A DNA stretch of 64,000 nucleotides from Tistlia consotensis USBA 355 (GCF_900177295.1 NZ_FWZX01000004.1:1-64000), one strand, 5' to 3'. Counted from the stretch's first letter, positions 36,574-53,251 are shown. Numbers and translations are program-made. The notes: a model not told the origin generated them from the letters alone.

Positions 36574-37995
36574 CTAGATGTGGATCGGCCGGCCCTCGAC
36601 GGCCAGCGCCGCCTCCTTGACCGCCTCGTTGAGGGTCGGGTGGCCGTGGAACGAGCGGCCGAGGTCCTCGGCCGAGCCGCCGAACTCCATGGCGACCACG
36701 ACCTCGTGGATCAGGTGGCCGGCGTCGGGGCCCAGGATGTGGGCGCCGAGAATCCGGTCGCTTGCCTTGTCGGCCAGGATCTTCACGAAGCCGTCGGTCG
36801 CGTTCATGGCGCGCGCCCGGCCGTTGGCCATGAAGGGGAACTTGCCGACCCGGTACTCGATGCCGGCCTGCTTCAGCTCCTCCTCGGTCCGGCCGACGCT
36901 GGCGACCTCGGGCCAGGTGTAGACGATCCCGGGGACGGTCTCGTAGTTGACGTGGCCGCCCTGGCCGGCCAGGTGCTCGGCGAGGGCGACGCCCTCCTCC
37001 TCGGCCTTGTGGGCCAGCATCGGACCGGGGATCGCATCGCCGATCGCGTAGATCCCCGGGACGTTGGTCGCGAAGTGGCCGTCGACCTTGACCCGGCCGC
37101 GCTCGTCGAGCGCGACGCCGGCGGCCTCCAGCCCGAGGCCCTCGAGGTAGGGCTTGCGGCCGATCGCGACCAGCACGGCGTCGCAGTCGATCGTCTCGGC
37201 CTCGCCGCCCCCCTTGGAATCCTTGGCGGCGGGCTCGACGGTCAGCTTGACGCCGCTCTTCGAGGTCTTGGCGCCGGTCACCTTGGTCGAGAGCTTGAAG
37301 GTCATGCCCTGGCGGCCGAGGATGCGTTGGAACTGCTTGCCGACCTCGCCGTCCATGGTCGGCACCAGGCGGTCGAGGAACTCGACGACGGTGACCTTGG
37401 CGCCGAGCCGCTGCCAGACCGAGCCCATCTCCAGGCCGATGTAGCCGCCGCCGACCACGACCAGGTGCTTCGGCACCTTGGCGAAGCTCAGCGCCCCGGT
37501 CGAGGAGACGATCTGCTTCTCGTCGACCGTCACCCCCGGCAGGTCGACATGGGTCGAGCCGGTCGCGATGACGATGCTCTTCGCCTGGTAGGCCGTGCCG
37601 CCCTGATCGCTGGCGACCTCGACGGTGCCCGGCGCCGTGATCCGGCCGCTGCCCTTCAGCCAGTCGACCTTGTTCTTCTTGAACAGGAACTCGACGCCCT
37701 TGACGTTGGCCTCGACGACCTTGTCCTTGTGGCCGAGCATGGTCGGGAGGTCGAGCTCGAGCTTGCCGACCTTGACCCCGAAGGCGCCCAGGGCGTGCGC
37801 CGCCTCCTCGAACTTCTCGCTGGCCTGCAGCAGCGCCTTGGAGGGGATGCAGCCGACGTTGAGGCAGGTGCCGCCGAGCGTCGCGCGCTTCTCGACGCAG
37901 GCGACCTTGAGGCCGAGCTGCGCCGCGCGGATCGCGCAGACGTAGCCGCCGGGCCCGGCACCGATCACGATGAGGTCGTAAGCCTGCTCGGCCAT
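36574..37995 (-). CDS. lpdA: Dihydrolipoamide dehydrogenase (E3)
   Basis: A 473-residue FAD-dependent disulfide reductase that reoxidises the lipoyl groups of SucB. FAD motif [19 protein letters not shown] is near residue 11-29, the redox-active disulfide [13 protein letters not shown] near 41-53, the NAD motif [15 protein letters not shown] near 185-199, and the catalytic His in [10 protein letters not shown] near 451. It is the last gene of the 2-oxoglutarate dehydrogenase set, separated from sucB by a REPIN-like repeat pair. Confidence 0.97.
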   Translation of the reverse strand: MAEQAYDLIVIGAGPGGYVCAIRAAQLGLKVACVEKRATLGGTCLNVGCIPSKALLQASEKFEEAAHALGAFGVKVGKLELDLPTMLGHKDKVVEANVKGVEFLFKKNKVDWLKGSGRITAPGTVEVASDQGGTAYQAKSIVIATGSTHVDLPGVTVDEKQIVSSTGALSFAKVPKHLVVVGGGYIGLEMGSVWQRLGAKVTVVEFLDRLVPTMDGEVGKQFQRILGRQGMTFKLSTKVTGAKTSKSGVKLTVEPAAKDSKGGGEAETIDCDAVLVAIGRKPYLEGLGLEAAGVALDERGRVKVDGHFATNVPGIYAIGDAIPGPMLAHKAEEEGVALAEHLAGQGGHVNYETVPGIVYTWPEVASVGRTEEELKQAGIEYRVGKFPFMANGRARAMNATDGFVKILADKASDRILGAHILGPDAGHLIHEVVVAMEFGGSAEDLGRSFHGHPTLNEAVKEAALAVEGRPIHI

Positions 37996-38080
37996 GTCGC
38001 TTCGCTCCGTCTTGGCATCGTCCGAAAGGCGCAGGGCACCTTGCCGGAAAGCCCGGAGGCTAACAAGGCGAGGTGCCCAT

Positions 38081-38210
38081 CCCCTTTCTGCCCCTGGGGG
38101 CGGAGAGGGGATGGGAGAGGTAGGGGACGGCAGTGGAGGCAGGCGGACCGGTCTCCGCGGGATCGCCCCACCTCTCCCCGGCCCTCTCCGCCCCGGAGGG
38201 GCAGAGAGGG
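38081..38210. repeat. REPIN-like inverted pair of GC-rich palindromes, tails inward
   Basis: Copy A (38081-38126) is hairpin then tail (CCCTTTCTGCCCC hairpin, tail ending GGGAGAGGTAGGGG). Copy B (38166-38210) is the inverted form (CCCCACCTCTCCCC tail, then the CCCTCTCCGCCCC hairpin). The spacer is 39 bases. The pair fills the sucB-lpdA gap, where it may stop or stabilise the mRNA. Tail orientation is opposite to the pair at 29.6 kb. Confidence 0.8.
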
Positions 38211-38219
38211 AGAAAAAGG

Positions 38220-39941
38220 CTAGAGGTCGAGCAGCAGGCGCTCGGGGTCCTCGATGGCTTCCTTGACCTTGACCAGGAAGGTCACGGCCTCGCGGCCGTC
38301 GACGATGCGGTGGTCGTAGGACAGGGCCAGGTACATCATCGGCCGGATCTCGACCTTGCCGCCGATCGCGACCGGCCGGTCCTGGATCTTGTGCAGGCCG
38401 AGAATGCCCGACTGCGGCGCGTTGAGGATCGGCGTCGAGACCAGCGAGCCGAACACGCCGCCGTTGGTGATGGTGAAGCTGCCGCCCTGCATCTCGTCGA
38501 TCGCCAGCTTGCCGTCGCGGGCGCGGCCGGCGAGATCGCCGAGCGCCTTCTCGATCTCGGCGAAGGACTTGCCGTCGCAGTCGCGGATCACCGGCACCAT
38601 CAGGCCCTGGGGCGCCGAGACCGCCATGCCGATGTCGTAGAACTCGTTGTAGACGATCTCGGTGCCGTCGATGCGGGCGTTGACCGCTGGCACCTCCTTC
38701 AGCGCCTTGACGCAGGCCTTGGCGAAGAAGGCGGTGAAGCCGAGCTTGACGCCGTGCTTCTTCTCGAAGCCGTCCTTGTAGCGGGCCCGGAGGTCCATCA
38801 CCGCGGACATGTCGGCCTCGTTGAAGGTCGTCAGCATCGCCGCGTTGTTCTGCGACTCCTTGAGCCGGCGCGCGATCGTCTGGCGCAGCTTCGACATGCG
38901 CTCGCGGCGCTCGCGCGGCGCGGCGCCGGCCGGGGCCGGGGCGGGCACTGCGGCCGGAGCGGAGGGCGCGGCGGCGGGCGCGCCGGCGACCGTCGGCTTC
39001 GGCTTCAGGGCGACGCGGCCCTCGACCACGGCCTCGACGTCCTCCTTGGTCAGGCGGCCCTGCGGCCCCGTCGCCGGGATCCGGTAGGGGTCGAGGCCGT
39101 TCTGCTCGACGAGGCGCGCGACGGCCGGCGAGAGGGTCATGGCCGAGCTCGGCGCACCCTGGGCCAGGAAGGCGGCGAGGTCGCCGGCCGTCACCTTGCC
39201 GTCGGTGCGCCTAGCGCTGCCGGGATCGAGCGTCGCGGCGGCCGGTGCGGGAGTGGCCGCCGCAGGAGTGGCGGGTGCGGGGGGGGCCGGAGCAGGCGCC
39301 GACGCGGGGGCGGGCGCCGCGGCGGGAGCGGCCGCGCCGCCACCCTCGGCGACGCGCGCCAGCAGGGCGCCGACCTCGACGGTCGCGCCCTCCTCGGCCA
39401 GGGTCTCGGCCAGGGTGCCGGCGACCGGGGCGTTGACCTCGAGGCTGACCTTGTCGGTCTCCAGCTCGAGGATCGCCTCGTCGGCGGCGACCGCCTCGCC
39501 CGGCCGCTTCAGCCACTTGGCGATCACCGCCTCGGTCACCGACTCGCCGAGGGTCGGCACCTTGATCTCGTGGAGCTTGCCGCCGCCGGCAGCCGCCGGA
39601 GCCGCGGCGGGTGCAGGAGCAGCGGCGGGCGCAGGGGCGGCGGCGGTCGGCGCGGGCGCCGGAGCCGCGGCGGCAGGCGCCGGCCTGGCCGCGGCCTTGC
39701 CGTCGCCGGCCCCGATGCGGCCGAGCAGGGCGCCGACCTCGACGCTCTCGCCCTCCTGGGCGGCGATCTCGGTCAGGGTGCCGGCCTCGGGCGCGTTGAC
39801 CTCCAGCGTGACCTTGTCGGTCTCCAGCTCGACCAGCGCCTCGTCGAGGGCGACGCTCTCGCCTTCAGCCTTGAGCCACTTGGCGACGACCGCCTCGGTC
39901 ACCGATTCGCCCAGCGTGGGGACCTTGATCTCCGCTGCCAT
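38220..39941 (-). CDS. sucB: 2-oxoglutarate dehydrogenase E2 (dihydrolipoamide succinyltransferase) with two lipoyl domains
   Basis: A 573-residue E2, much longer than the usual 400-420. Two full lipoyl domains are present: residues 1-77 with [11 protein letters not shown] (lipoyl Lys43) and about 124-198 with [11 protein letters not shown] (lipoyl Lys164). They are joined by alanine/proline-rich linkers. Then come the E1/E3-binding domain (about 268-305, [20 protein letters not shown]) and the catalytic domain (340-573), with the active-site His in [14 protein letters not shown]. The gene lies between sucA and lpdA, so its assignment to the 2-oxoglutarate complex is solid. Duplication of the lipoyl domain is unusual for SucB and common in pyruvate dehydrogenase E2. 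Confidence 0.96.
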   Translation of the reverse strand: MAAEIKVPTLGESVTEAVVAKWLKAEGESVALDEALVELETDKVTLEVNAPEAGTLTEIAAQEGESVEVGALLGRIGAGDGKAAARPAPAAAAPAPAPTAAAPAPAAAPAPAAAPAAAGGGKLHEIKVPTLGESVTEAVIAKWLKRPGEAVAADEAILELETDKVSLEVNAPVAGTLAETLAEEGATVEVGALLARVAEGGGAAAPAAAPAPASAPAPAPPAPATPAAATPAPAAATLDPGSARRTDGKVTAGDLAAFLAQGAPSSAMTLSPAVARLVEQNGLDPYRIPATGPQGRLTKEDVEAVVEGRVALKPKPTVAGAPAAAPSAPAAVPAPAPAGAAPRERRERMSKLRQTIARRLKESQNNAAMLTTFNEADMSAVMDLRARYKDGFEKKHGVKLGFTAFFAKACVKALKEVPAVNARIDGTEIVYNEFYDIGMAVSAPQGLMVPVIRDCDGKSFAEIEKALGDLAGRARDGKLAIDEMQGGSFTITNGGVFGSLVSTPILNAPQSGILGLHKIQDRPVAIGGKVEIRPMMYLALSYDHRIVDGREAVTFLVKVKEAIEDPERLLLDL

Positions 39942-39995
39942 GCTCCGCCTTCTCGTTCCCTAGTCCCCGGCCGCCGGGACTGCGGCCGGCACCGC

Positions 39996-43064
<3,069 letters not shown>

Positions 43065-43116
43065 GTCCGTCGCACGGGCCCGGCCGACGGCGGCCGGGGC
43101 CGCCCTTTCCTTTGCG

Positions 43117-45200
<2,084 letters not shown>

Positions 45201-45392
45201 GCGGGCGCGCTCGCTTGCGGTTTCGTTGAAGCGTCTCGGTCAAGCGGCGGGACGCCGCGAGCGGCCCACCCCGAACGGCGGCCGCGCGGCGCCCGTCCCT
45301 CGGGCGGGCGGCACTCTAGCACCCCGACGCTGCAGTGCAACCGCGCAGGGCGGCGCCCGACGCCGGAGAGCGGAGGCCGCGCCGCCGCGGAC

Positions 45393-46370
<978 letters not shown>

Positions 46371-46505
46371 TCATCTTGCAGTGCGGTAGAACGGTCGGGC
46401 CGGAGCTTTACGCCGATCCCGGCAGCCGCACAAGAGAGGGTCTGACCCGCACGGCGGGCAGGTCGCCGCAGCGCCCGGAGCCGGCGGCGGGACCCGGGGC
46501 ACGGC

Positions 46506-48053
46506 TCAGTCCGGCACGTCCTCCAGCAGCTGCCGGAGCTCGGTCTTCAGCACCTTGCCGTAGTTGTTCTTCGGCAGGCTCTCGACGAAGCGGTAGCGCT
46601 TCGGCCGCTTGAAGCGGGCGATCTCGGCGAGGCAGAGCGCGTCGAGCGCCTCGGGCGTGACCGCGCCCGGCTGCCGCGCGACCACGAAGGCCACGACCTC
46701 CTCGCCCCAGTCCGGGTGGGCGCCGCCGACGACCGAGCACTCCAGCACGCCGTCGTGGCGCAGCAGCACCTCCTCGACCTCGCGGGGATAGATGTTGCTG
46801 CCGCCCGAGATGATGACGTCCTTCGAGCGGTCCTTCAGGGTCAGGAAGCCGTCGGCGTCCAGGCTGCCGAGGTCGCCGGTGTGCAGCCAGCCGCCGGCCA
46901 GGGCCCGCGCGCTCGCCTCCGGGTCGTGCCAGTAGCCGGCCATCACCGAAGGGCCGCGCGCCAGCACCTCGCCGGTCTCGCCCGGCGGCAGGGCGGCGGC
47001 GCTCCCCTCGCCGCCGGGGCCGGCGACCCGCATCTCGACCAGCAGCTGGGCGCGGCCGACCGAGGCGAGGCGGTCGCGCCAGCGCGGGTCGTCGCGCCGG
47101 CCGTGCTCCCAGCGCGGCAGGGCGGTGATGGTCATCGGGCTCTCGCCCTGGCCGTAGATCTGCACGAAGCGCTGGCCGAACAGTTCGAGCGCCTGCTCGA
47201 TGTCGGCGAGGTACATCGGCCCGCCGCCGTAGACGCAGGTCTTGAAGTTGGCCGGGTCGACCGAGCCGGCGGCCGGATGCTCGACCAGGCGCTTGACCAT
47301 GGTCGGCGCGAAGAAGAAGCCGATGCCGCGGTGCGCGGCGAAGAGCTCGAAGACCTCGGCCGGGTCGAAGCCGCCCGATTCCGGCACGACCTGCAGGGCG
47401 CCCTGCGCGACATGCGGCAGCACGTAGAGGCCGGAGCCGTGCGACAGCGGCGCGGCGTGCAGGATCGAATCCGTCGGCGCCACGGGATCGACGTCGGCGA
47501 AGTAGCAGGCGGTCATGGCCAGCAGGTTGCGGTGGCTCAGCATCGCGCCCTTGGGCCGGCCAGTCGTGCCGCTGGTGTAGAACAGCCAGGCGAGCTCGGT
47601 CTCGGCGGACTCGGCGGGCGGCAGCGGCTCGGCCTCGAACAGGCGGTCCCAGGCCGGGCCCGGCACCTCGACCAGCTCGGCCAGCCGGTCCAGGCCCGCG
47701 CTCTCGCCGGCGATCGCCGCCGCCTGCTCGGGGCTCGCGAAGCAGAGCCGGGCGCCGGAGTGCTCCAGCATGTAGCGGAACTCGCGGCCGTGCAGCTTGG
47801 CGTTCATCGGCACCGCGGCGAGCCCGGCCCACCAGAGCCCGAACAGCGCCTCGAGGTATTCGGGCCGGTTCTTCATGGCGAGCGCGACCCGCTCGCCGGG
47901 CTCGAGGCCCCAGCGGCCGCGCAGCGCCCCGGCGAGACGCGCCGCCCGGCCGGCCAGGCCGGCATAGTCGGTCAGCACCCGCTCGCCGAGGGCCAGGGCC
48001 GGCCGGTCGCCGCGGGCCTGCGCCGTACGGGCCAGCAGACGGGCCAGGTTCAT
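46506..48053 (-). CDS. AMP-forming acyl-CoA synthetase/ligase
   Basis: A 515-residue adenylate-forming enzyme. Motifs: P-loop LFYTSGTTGRPKGAMLSHRN near residue 159-178, YGQGESPMTI near 296 (A5), GWLHTGDLGSLDADGF near 394-409 (A7 with the adenylate-contact Asp), KDRSKDVIISGGSNIYP near 413-429 (A8) and the catalytic Lys in KNNYGKVLK near 500-508 (A10). It activates a carboxylic acid to its CoA thioester through an acyl-adenylate. GGAGGAG lies four bases before the ATG. Chain length or aromatic specificity cannot be read off. Confidence 0.92.
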   Translation of the reverse strand: MNLARLLARTAQARGDRPALALGERVLTDYAGLAGRAARLAGALRGRWGLEPGERVALAMKNRPEYLEALFGLWWAGLAAVPMNAKLHGREFRYMLEHSGARLCFASPEQAAAIAGESAGLDRLAELVEVPGPAWDRLFEAEPLPPAESAETELAWLFYTSGTTGRPKGAMLSHRNLLAMTACYFADVDPVAPTDSILHAAPLSHGSGLYVLPHVAQGALQVVPESGGFDPAEVFELFAAHRGIGFFFAPTMVKRLVEHPAAGSVDPANFKTCVYGGGPMYLADIEQALELFGQRFVQIYGQGESPMTITALPRWEHGRRDDPRWRDRLASVGRAQLLVEMRVAGPGGEGSAAALPPGETGEVLARGPSVMAGYWHDPEASARALAGGWLHTGDLGSLDADGFLTLKDRSKDVIISGGSNIYPREVEEVLLRHDGVLECSVVGGAHPDWGEEVVAFVVARQPGAVTPEALDALCLAEIARFKRPKRYRFVESLPKNNYGKVLKTELRQLLEDVPD

Positions 48054-48238
48054 CGCTCTCCTCCCTTCGTCGCCACACCGGGTCCATGCGAAGGCCTGGA
48101 CACGGAGGCGCCAAGATACAGAAATCGCGGCGATTTGCGACGGTGGCGCCTTTATATCGCGCAGAGCAGAGCCTATAGTCTTCTAAGGGCCTACGTATGG
48201 CCCTCCCGCCCTCCCGGAAGTCGCCGGAAGACCATCCG

Positions 48239-49291
48239 ATGCGTCGCCGACAGTTCCTCTCCGGCCTCTCGCTGGCCCCCCTGCTGGCGGGCGGGCTGGC
48301 CGGCGGATTGGCGCGGCGGGCGGTCGCCGACGAGGCGCCGACCTTCTTCCGCATCGGCACCGGCTCGACTGCCGGCACCTACTTCCCGATCGGCGGCCTG
48401 CTGGCCACCGCGATCAGCCACCCGCCGGGCAGCCGGCCCTGCGATTCCGGCGGCAGCTGCGGCGTGCCCGGGTTGATCGCCGTCGTGCAGTCGACCGAGG
48501 GCTCGGTCTACAACGTCCGGGCGGTCTCCGAGGGCCGGCTGGAGTCGGCGCTCAGCCAGGCCGACGTCGCCTTCTGGGCCTACCACGGCGCCGGGCCCTT
48601 CGCCGACAAGCCGCCGCTCGCCAACCTCAGGGCGATCGCCAACCTCTATCCCGAGTCGGTGCAACTGGTCGCCGCGGCCGACGCCAAGGTGCGCAACGTT
48701 GCCGATCTCAAGGGCAAGCGCGTCTCGATCGACAGCGAGGGCTCGGGCACGCAGATCGACGCCAAGCTGATCCTGCAGGCCTGGGGCCTGAGCCCGAAGG
48801 ACCTGGACGCCCGGATGATCGGCGCCAACGAGGCGGTCGAGCAGATGCGCCGCGGCACGCTCGACGCCTTCTTCTACGTCGCCGGCACACCGACGGCCGC
48901 GATCGAGGCGCTGGCCCGCGACATGACCATCACGCTGGTGCCGATCGAGGGGCCGCCGGTCGAGAAGCTGCTGAAGGACTATCCCTTCTTCGCCCGCGCC
49001 TTCGTCGGCGCGGGCCTCTACCGCGGGGTGGCCGCGACCGCGACGCTGTCGGTCGGCGCCCAGTGGATCTGCTCGGCCGAGATCGATGCCCAGCTGATCT
49101 ACGAGGTGACGGCCTCGCTCTGGCACGAGAACACCCGCCATCTGCTCGACGCCGGCCACCAGAAGGGCCGGCTGATCCAGTTCGCCACGGCCCTCGACGG
49201 CCTCGGCGTGCCGCTGCACCCCGGCGCGCTGCGCTACTACGAGGACCACGGCAAGGCGATCCCCGAGACGCTGCAGCCGCCGGAGGAATAG
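48239..49291 (+). CDS. TAXI-family TRAP transporter binding protein
   Basis: A 350-residue exported protein. The N-terminus MRRRQFLSGLSLAPLLAGG looks like a Tat-type signal (RRRQF), with cleavage near AVA-DE. The TAXI hallmark IGTGSTAGTYFPIGGLLA and the cysteine-bearing loop RPCDSGGSCGVPGLIA (about residues 65-80) are typical. The ATG at 48239 is preferred because the signal peptide begins there; ATG 48197 is in frame. TAXI proteins bind dicarboxylates or glutamate-like ligands and work with a fused permease, which is absent from the flanks, so this is an orphan. Confidence 0.88.
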   Translation: MRRRQFLSGLSLAPLLAGGLAGGLARRAVADEAPTFFRIGTGSTAGTYFPIGGLLATAISHPPGSRPCDSGGSCGVPGLIAVVQSTEGSVYNVRAVSEGRLESALSQADVAFWAYHGAGPFADKPPLANLRAIANLYPESVQLVAAADAKVRNVADLKGKRVSIDSEGSGTQIDAKLILQAWGLSPKDLDARMIGANEAVEQMRRGTLDAFFYVAGTPTAAIEALARDMTITLVPIEGPPVEKLLKDYPFFARAFVGAGLYRGVAATATLSVGAQWICSAEIDAQLIYEVTASLWHENTRHLLDAGHQKGRLIQFATALDGLGVPLHPGALRYYEDHGKAIPETLQPPEE

Positions 49292-49300
49292 CGGAGGCCG

Positions 49301-49588
49301 CTAGGCGGCCTCGCGCCACTCGACCGCGAGATCCTCGCGGAAGGCGAAGCGCTTGAGGTGGTCGGCGACGACCCCGCAGAGCCGCGGGAGCGCCGCAGCG
49401 TCCTCGCCTTCCAGGTACAGCGACAGGCGTTCCGGGGCCGCCTCGAAGCGGCAGGTGGCGCCGGTCATCCGGACCTCGCCGGAGGTCGCGTCGAACGTGA
49501 CCTCGAAGCGATGGCTCCAGTGCTTGCAGAGCTGCTGCAGGTAGCGGCTGGCGTGGGCGGTCGGGACGCTGGCTTCGAATCGCGTCAT
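49301..49588 (-). CDS. DUF2218 family protein
   Basis: A 95-residue domain that begins TRFEASVPTAHASRYLQQLCKHWSHRF and contains FEAAPERLSLYLEGEDAA (DUF2218). The same domain is found fused to siderophore-interacting ferric reductases (YqjH type). The gene lies 11 bases after the YqjI-like PadR gene with its own GGGAGG ribosome site, so it is probably the regulated partner in metal or iron homeostasis. Biochemical role unknown. Confidence 0.85.
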   Translation of the reverse strand: MTRFEASVPTAHASRYLQQLCKHWSHRFEVTFDATSGEVRMTGATCRFEAAPERLSLYLEGEDAAALPRLCGVVADHLKRFAFREDLAVEWREAA

Positions 49589-49599
49589 GGCCGGCCTCC

Positions 49600-50205
49600 C
49601 TAGCTGCGCTCGATCGCGACCGCGGCGGCGTCGAGCGTCTCGACGATCTGCCGCAGCTGCTCGTCGCTCAGCGACCCGCCGCGCAGGCGCAGGCGCAGCG
49701 CCAGCTTCAGGTTCTCCATGGCGCGGACCAGCTGCGGCGCGGGGCGACCGCCCTGGCCGGCACCGACCTCGTCCATGCGGGCCAGCGCGGCGTCGACGGC
49801 GCCCCGGTTGGCGGCCAGCCAGACGCGGCCCTCGTCGGTCGCCGCGTAGAGCTTCTTGCCGCCGCTCTCCTCGACCGTCGCCTGGCCGAGCTCCTCGAGC
49901 ATGGTCAGGGTCGGGTAGATCACGCCGGGGCTCGGGCTGTAGCTGCCGCCGGCCCGCTCCTCGATCGCCTTGATCAGCTCGTAGCCGTGGCGCGGCTGAT
50001 CGGCGATCAGGGCCAGCACGACGAGACGCAGCTCGCCGTGGTCGAACAGCCTGGCCGAGCGCCGGCCGCCGCGGCCGTGGCGATGGTGTCCGTGCTCGTG
50101 CCCAGGGCCGCCCTCGGGGCCACCCTCGGGGCCACAGCCGCGGCGGCCTTCGCCGTGCGCGAAGCGCCGGCGCCACTCGGAACGATGATGGGGATGATGG
50201 AACAT
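49600..50205 (-). CDS. yqjI: PadR-family regulator, YqjI-like, with His-rich metal-binding N-terminus
   Basis: A 201-residue regulator. The first 45 or so residues are rich in His, Gly and Arg (MFHHPHHRSEWRRRF, GPGHEHGHHRHGRGGRR), as in YqjI, which senses nickel in Escherichia coli. The PadR winged helix follows (FDHGELRLVVLALIADQPRH, GYELIKAIEERAGG, YSPSPGVIYPTLTMLEELG). The C-terminal helices mediate dimerisation. The ATG at 50205 has GGAGA upstream. A 46-bp inverted-repeat region just upstream (50218-50263) is the likely autoregulatory operator. Metal specificity is inferred from the family. Confidence 0.9.
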   Translation of the reverse strand: MFHHPHHRSEWRRRFAHGEGRRGCGPEGGPEGGPGHEHGHHRHGRGGRRSARLFDHGELRLVVLALIADQPRHGYELIKAIEERAGGSYSPSPGVIYPTLTMLEELGQATVEESGGKKLYAATDEGRVWLAANRGAVDAALARMDEVGAGQGGRPAPQLVRAMENLKLALRLRLRGGSLSDEQLRQIVETLDAAAVAIERS

Positions 50206-50217
50206 GAAAGCGTCTCC

Positions 50218-50263
50218 GATAGGGTTTCGATACATCATGACTTAGATATATCGAAACCCTATC
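50218..50263. promoter_or_regulatory. Large inverted repeat, probable operator of the YqjI-like regulator
   Basis: Two perfect 15-bp arms (GATAGGGTTTCGATA at 50218-50232 and the complement at 50249-50263) flank a 16-base AT-rich centre. It starts 13 bases upstream of the regulator ATG and would overlap its promoter. Symmetry and location fit a PadR dimer or tetramer site. Confidence 0.8.
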
Positions 50264-50303
50264 GGCTGCAAGCCCCCACCTCCGAAATGAGGGGCGGAGC
50301 GGC

Positions 50304-50966
50304 TCAGGGCCGCTCGAGCACCCAGGGCTCGATCTCCCCGGCGGCCAGCCATTCGCGGTAGGGCGACCAGGCCTGGACCGCCTCGGCGTAGGCGGCGGCC
50401 GCGCCGTCGAGCGGGATGCCGTAGGTGACGAAGCGGCTGACCACCGGCGCATAGAAGCAGTCGGGCAGCCCGGGCCGGCCGAACAGGAAGTCGCCGCCGG
50501 CCCCGAAGCCGGCCCTGCAGTCGTTCCAGATCTCCTGCACCCGGGCGATCTCGGCCAGGGTCTTCGACGAGGGGCTGGCCGGCGCCCGGTTGCGCATGTC
50601 CATCGGCAGCTCGGCGCGCAGGCTGGCGAAGCCGGAATGCATCTCGGCGACGACCGAGCGGGCGACGGCGCGGGCCGTCGGGTCCTCGGGCCAGAGCCCG
50701 GCCGAGGGGAAGCGCTCGGCCAGGTACTCGCCGATCGCCAGGGAATCCCAGACCGAGAGCGCGCCGTGCCTGAGCAGCGGCACCTTGCCGCTCGGCGAAT
50801 GGACGAGGATCGCGGCCCGGGTCTCGGGCTGGTCGAGCGGGATCACGATCTCCTCGAAGCCGGCGCCGCTCTCCGCCAGGGCCAGCTTCAGCGCCAGCCA
50901 GCCGCGCAGCGACCAGGAAGAGTAGTTCTTGTTTGCGACGACCAGGGTAAACTCCGCACCCGACAT
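50304..50966 (-). CDS. Glutathione S-transferase family protein
   Basis: A 220-residue GST with thioredoxin-like N-terminal domain (ANKNYSSWSLRGWLALK near residue 10-26, cis-proline SPSGKVPLLRHGALSVWDSL near 55-74) and helical C-terminal domain. The Ser in NYSSWSLR is the likely catalytic residue (zeta/plant-like). AGGAGG is seven bases from the ATG at 50966, which decides the start over an upstream ATG at 51062. Substrate unknown. Confidence 0.9.
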   Translation of the reverse strand: MSGAEFTLVVANKNYSSWSLRGWLALKLALAESGAGFEEIVIPLDQPETRAAILVHSPSGKVPLLRHGALSVWDSLAIGEYLAERFPSAGLWPEDPTARAVARSVVAEMHSGFASLRAELPMDMRNRAPASPSSKTLAEIARVQEIWNDCRAGFGAGGDFLFGRPGLPDCFYAPVVSRFVTYGIPLDGAAAAYAEAVQAWSPYREWLAAGEIEPWVLERP

Positions 50967-51053
50967 TCCGACCTCCTGCTCCAGGGCCCGAACCGACCGC
51001 CCGGGCGCGTGCCCGCGATGGAAGGTGACGCCCGGGCCGCCGTCAACCGCCAA

Positions 51054-51109
51054 CCCGCTCATCCCTGCCCGCTCATCCCTGCCCGCTCATCCCTGCCCGC
51101 TCACCCCTG
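51054..51109. repeat. 14-bp tandem repeat, four units, upstream of the aminopeptidase gene
   Basis: Four units of CCCGCTCATCCCTG lie end to end, three identical and the last with one change. The array ends 18 bases before the start codon at 51128, so it is in the leader or promoter of the M17 peptidase gene. Confidence 0.85.
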
Positions 51110-51127
51110 CCGCCGACCGGAGACCGC

Positions 51128-52531
<1,404 letters not shown>

Positions 52532-52702
52532 ACCGGCCGGACTCGGCGCGAATCGGCCAGCAATGGCCGGAATCCGGGAGCCCCGGCCGATGCTCGAAAG
52601 CGCAGACTGGCGGTCGTCGGGGCCCCCTCGACTGGGCGTTCCCGGCCCGAGGTGCTAGGCTGTCGCGCCGACCGGTGCTGCGAAAGCAAGCAAGGGGGGA
52701 TC

Positions 52703-53155
52703 ATGTTCGAGCGGATACTCTGCTGCGTCGACGGCTCGCAGCACGCCCTGAGGGCCGCCGAGACGGCCTGCGCCCTGGCCGCGAAGTTCGGCGGGCAGCT
52801 GACCATCCTGACCGTCGCCAAGGAGCTGAAGCCGAGCGAATCGGTGAAGCGCTTCATGGCGCTCGAGCAGCTCTCCGGCGAGCCGCAGTACGTGCTCGAC
52901 GAGTACACCGAGGAGATCGTCAACAAGGCCAGGGACGTCGCCGAGGCCAGCGGCCTGCAGGGCGTCAAGGCGGAGGTGCGCACGGGCAACCCGGCGCGGA
53001 CCATCGTCGAGTTCGCCGAGCGCCACAAGGCCGACTGCATCGTGCTCGGCAGCCGCGGCATCGGCGACATCGGCGGCGTGCTGCTCGGCTCGGTCTCCTT
53101 CAAGGTCAACTCCCTGGCCAAGTGCACGGTGGTCACGGTCAAGCCGCACGACTGA
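52703..53155 (+). CDS. Universal stress protein A family
   Basis: A 150-residue USP domain. It begins MFERILCCVDGSQHALRA (the Asp contacts adenine in ATP-binding members) and ends with the ATP loop VLGSRGIGDIGGVLLGSVS (G-2x-G-9x-G-S pattern) near residue 115-134, so it is likely an ATP-binding type. AAGGGGGG lies eight bases before the ATG. Such proteins aid survival in growth arrest. Monocistronic. Confidence 0.93.
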   Translation: MFERILCCVDGSQHALRAAETACALAAKFGGQLTILTVAKELKPSESVKRFMALEQLSGEPQYVLDEYTEEIVNKARDVAEASGLQGVKAEVRTGNPARTIVEFAERHKADCIVLGSRGIGDIGGVLLGSVSFKVNSLAKCTVVTVKPHD

Positions 53156-53251
53156 CCCGGGAGATCGGTCCGGCGGCCTTGCCGGACGCCTTGCCGCTCG
53201 GCGGCGCCGCGGCTATCATTTCGCCGTCGAAACGACAAGCCGAGCCCGCCC

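Noticed and set aside
34063-38223. A 1386-codon plus-strand frame opposite the alcohol dehydrogenase, ctaA and lpdA genes
   Set aside because: No ribosome site, biased composition, and antisense to three clear genes.
48121-48180. A sigma-70 promoter for the TAXI gene
   Set aside because: TATA-like and TTG-like pieces exist but no pair has acceptable spacing and consensus, so I did not list a promoter.
51054-51109. Short repeats as a CRISPR array
   Set aside because: Units are contiguous 14-mers without spacers, and no cas genes are present.
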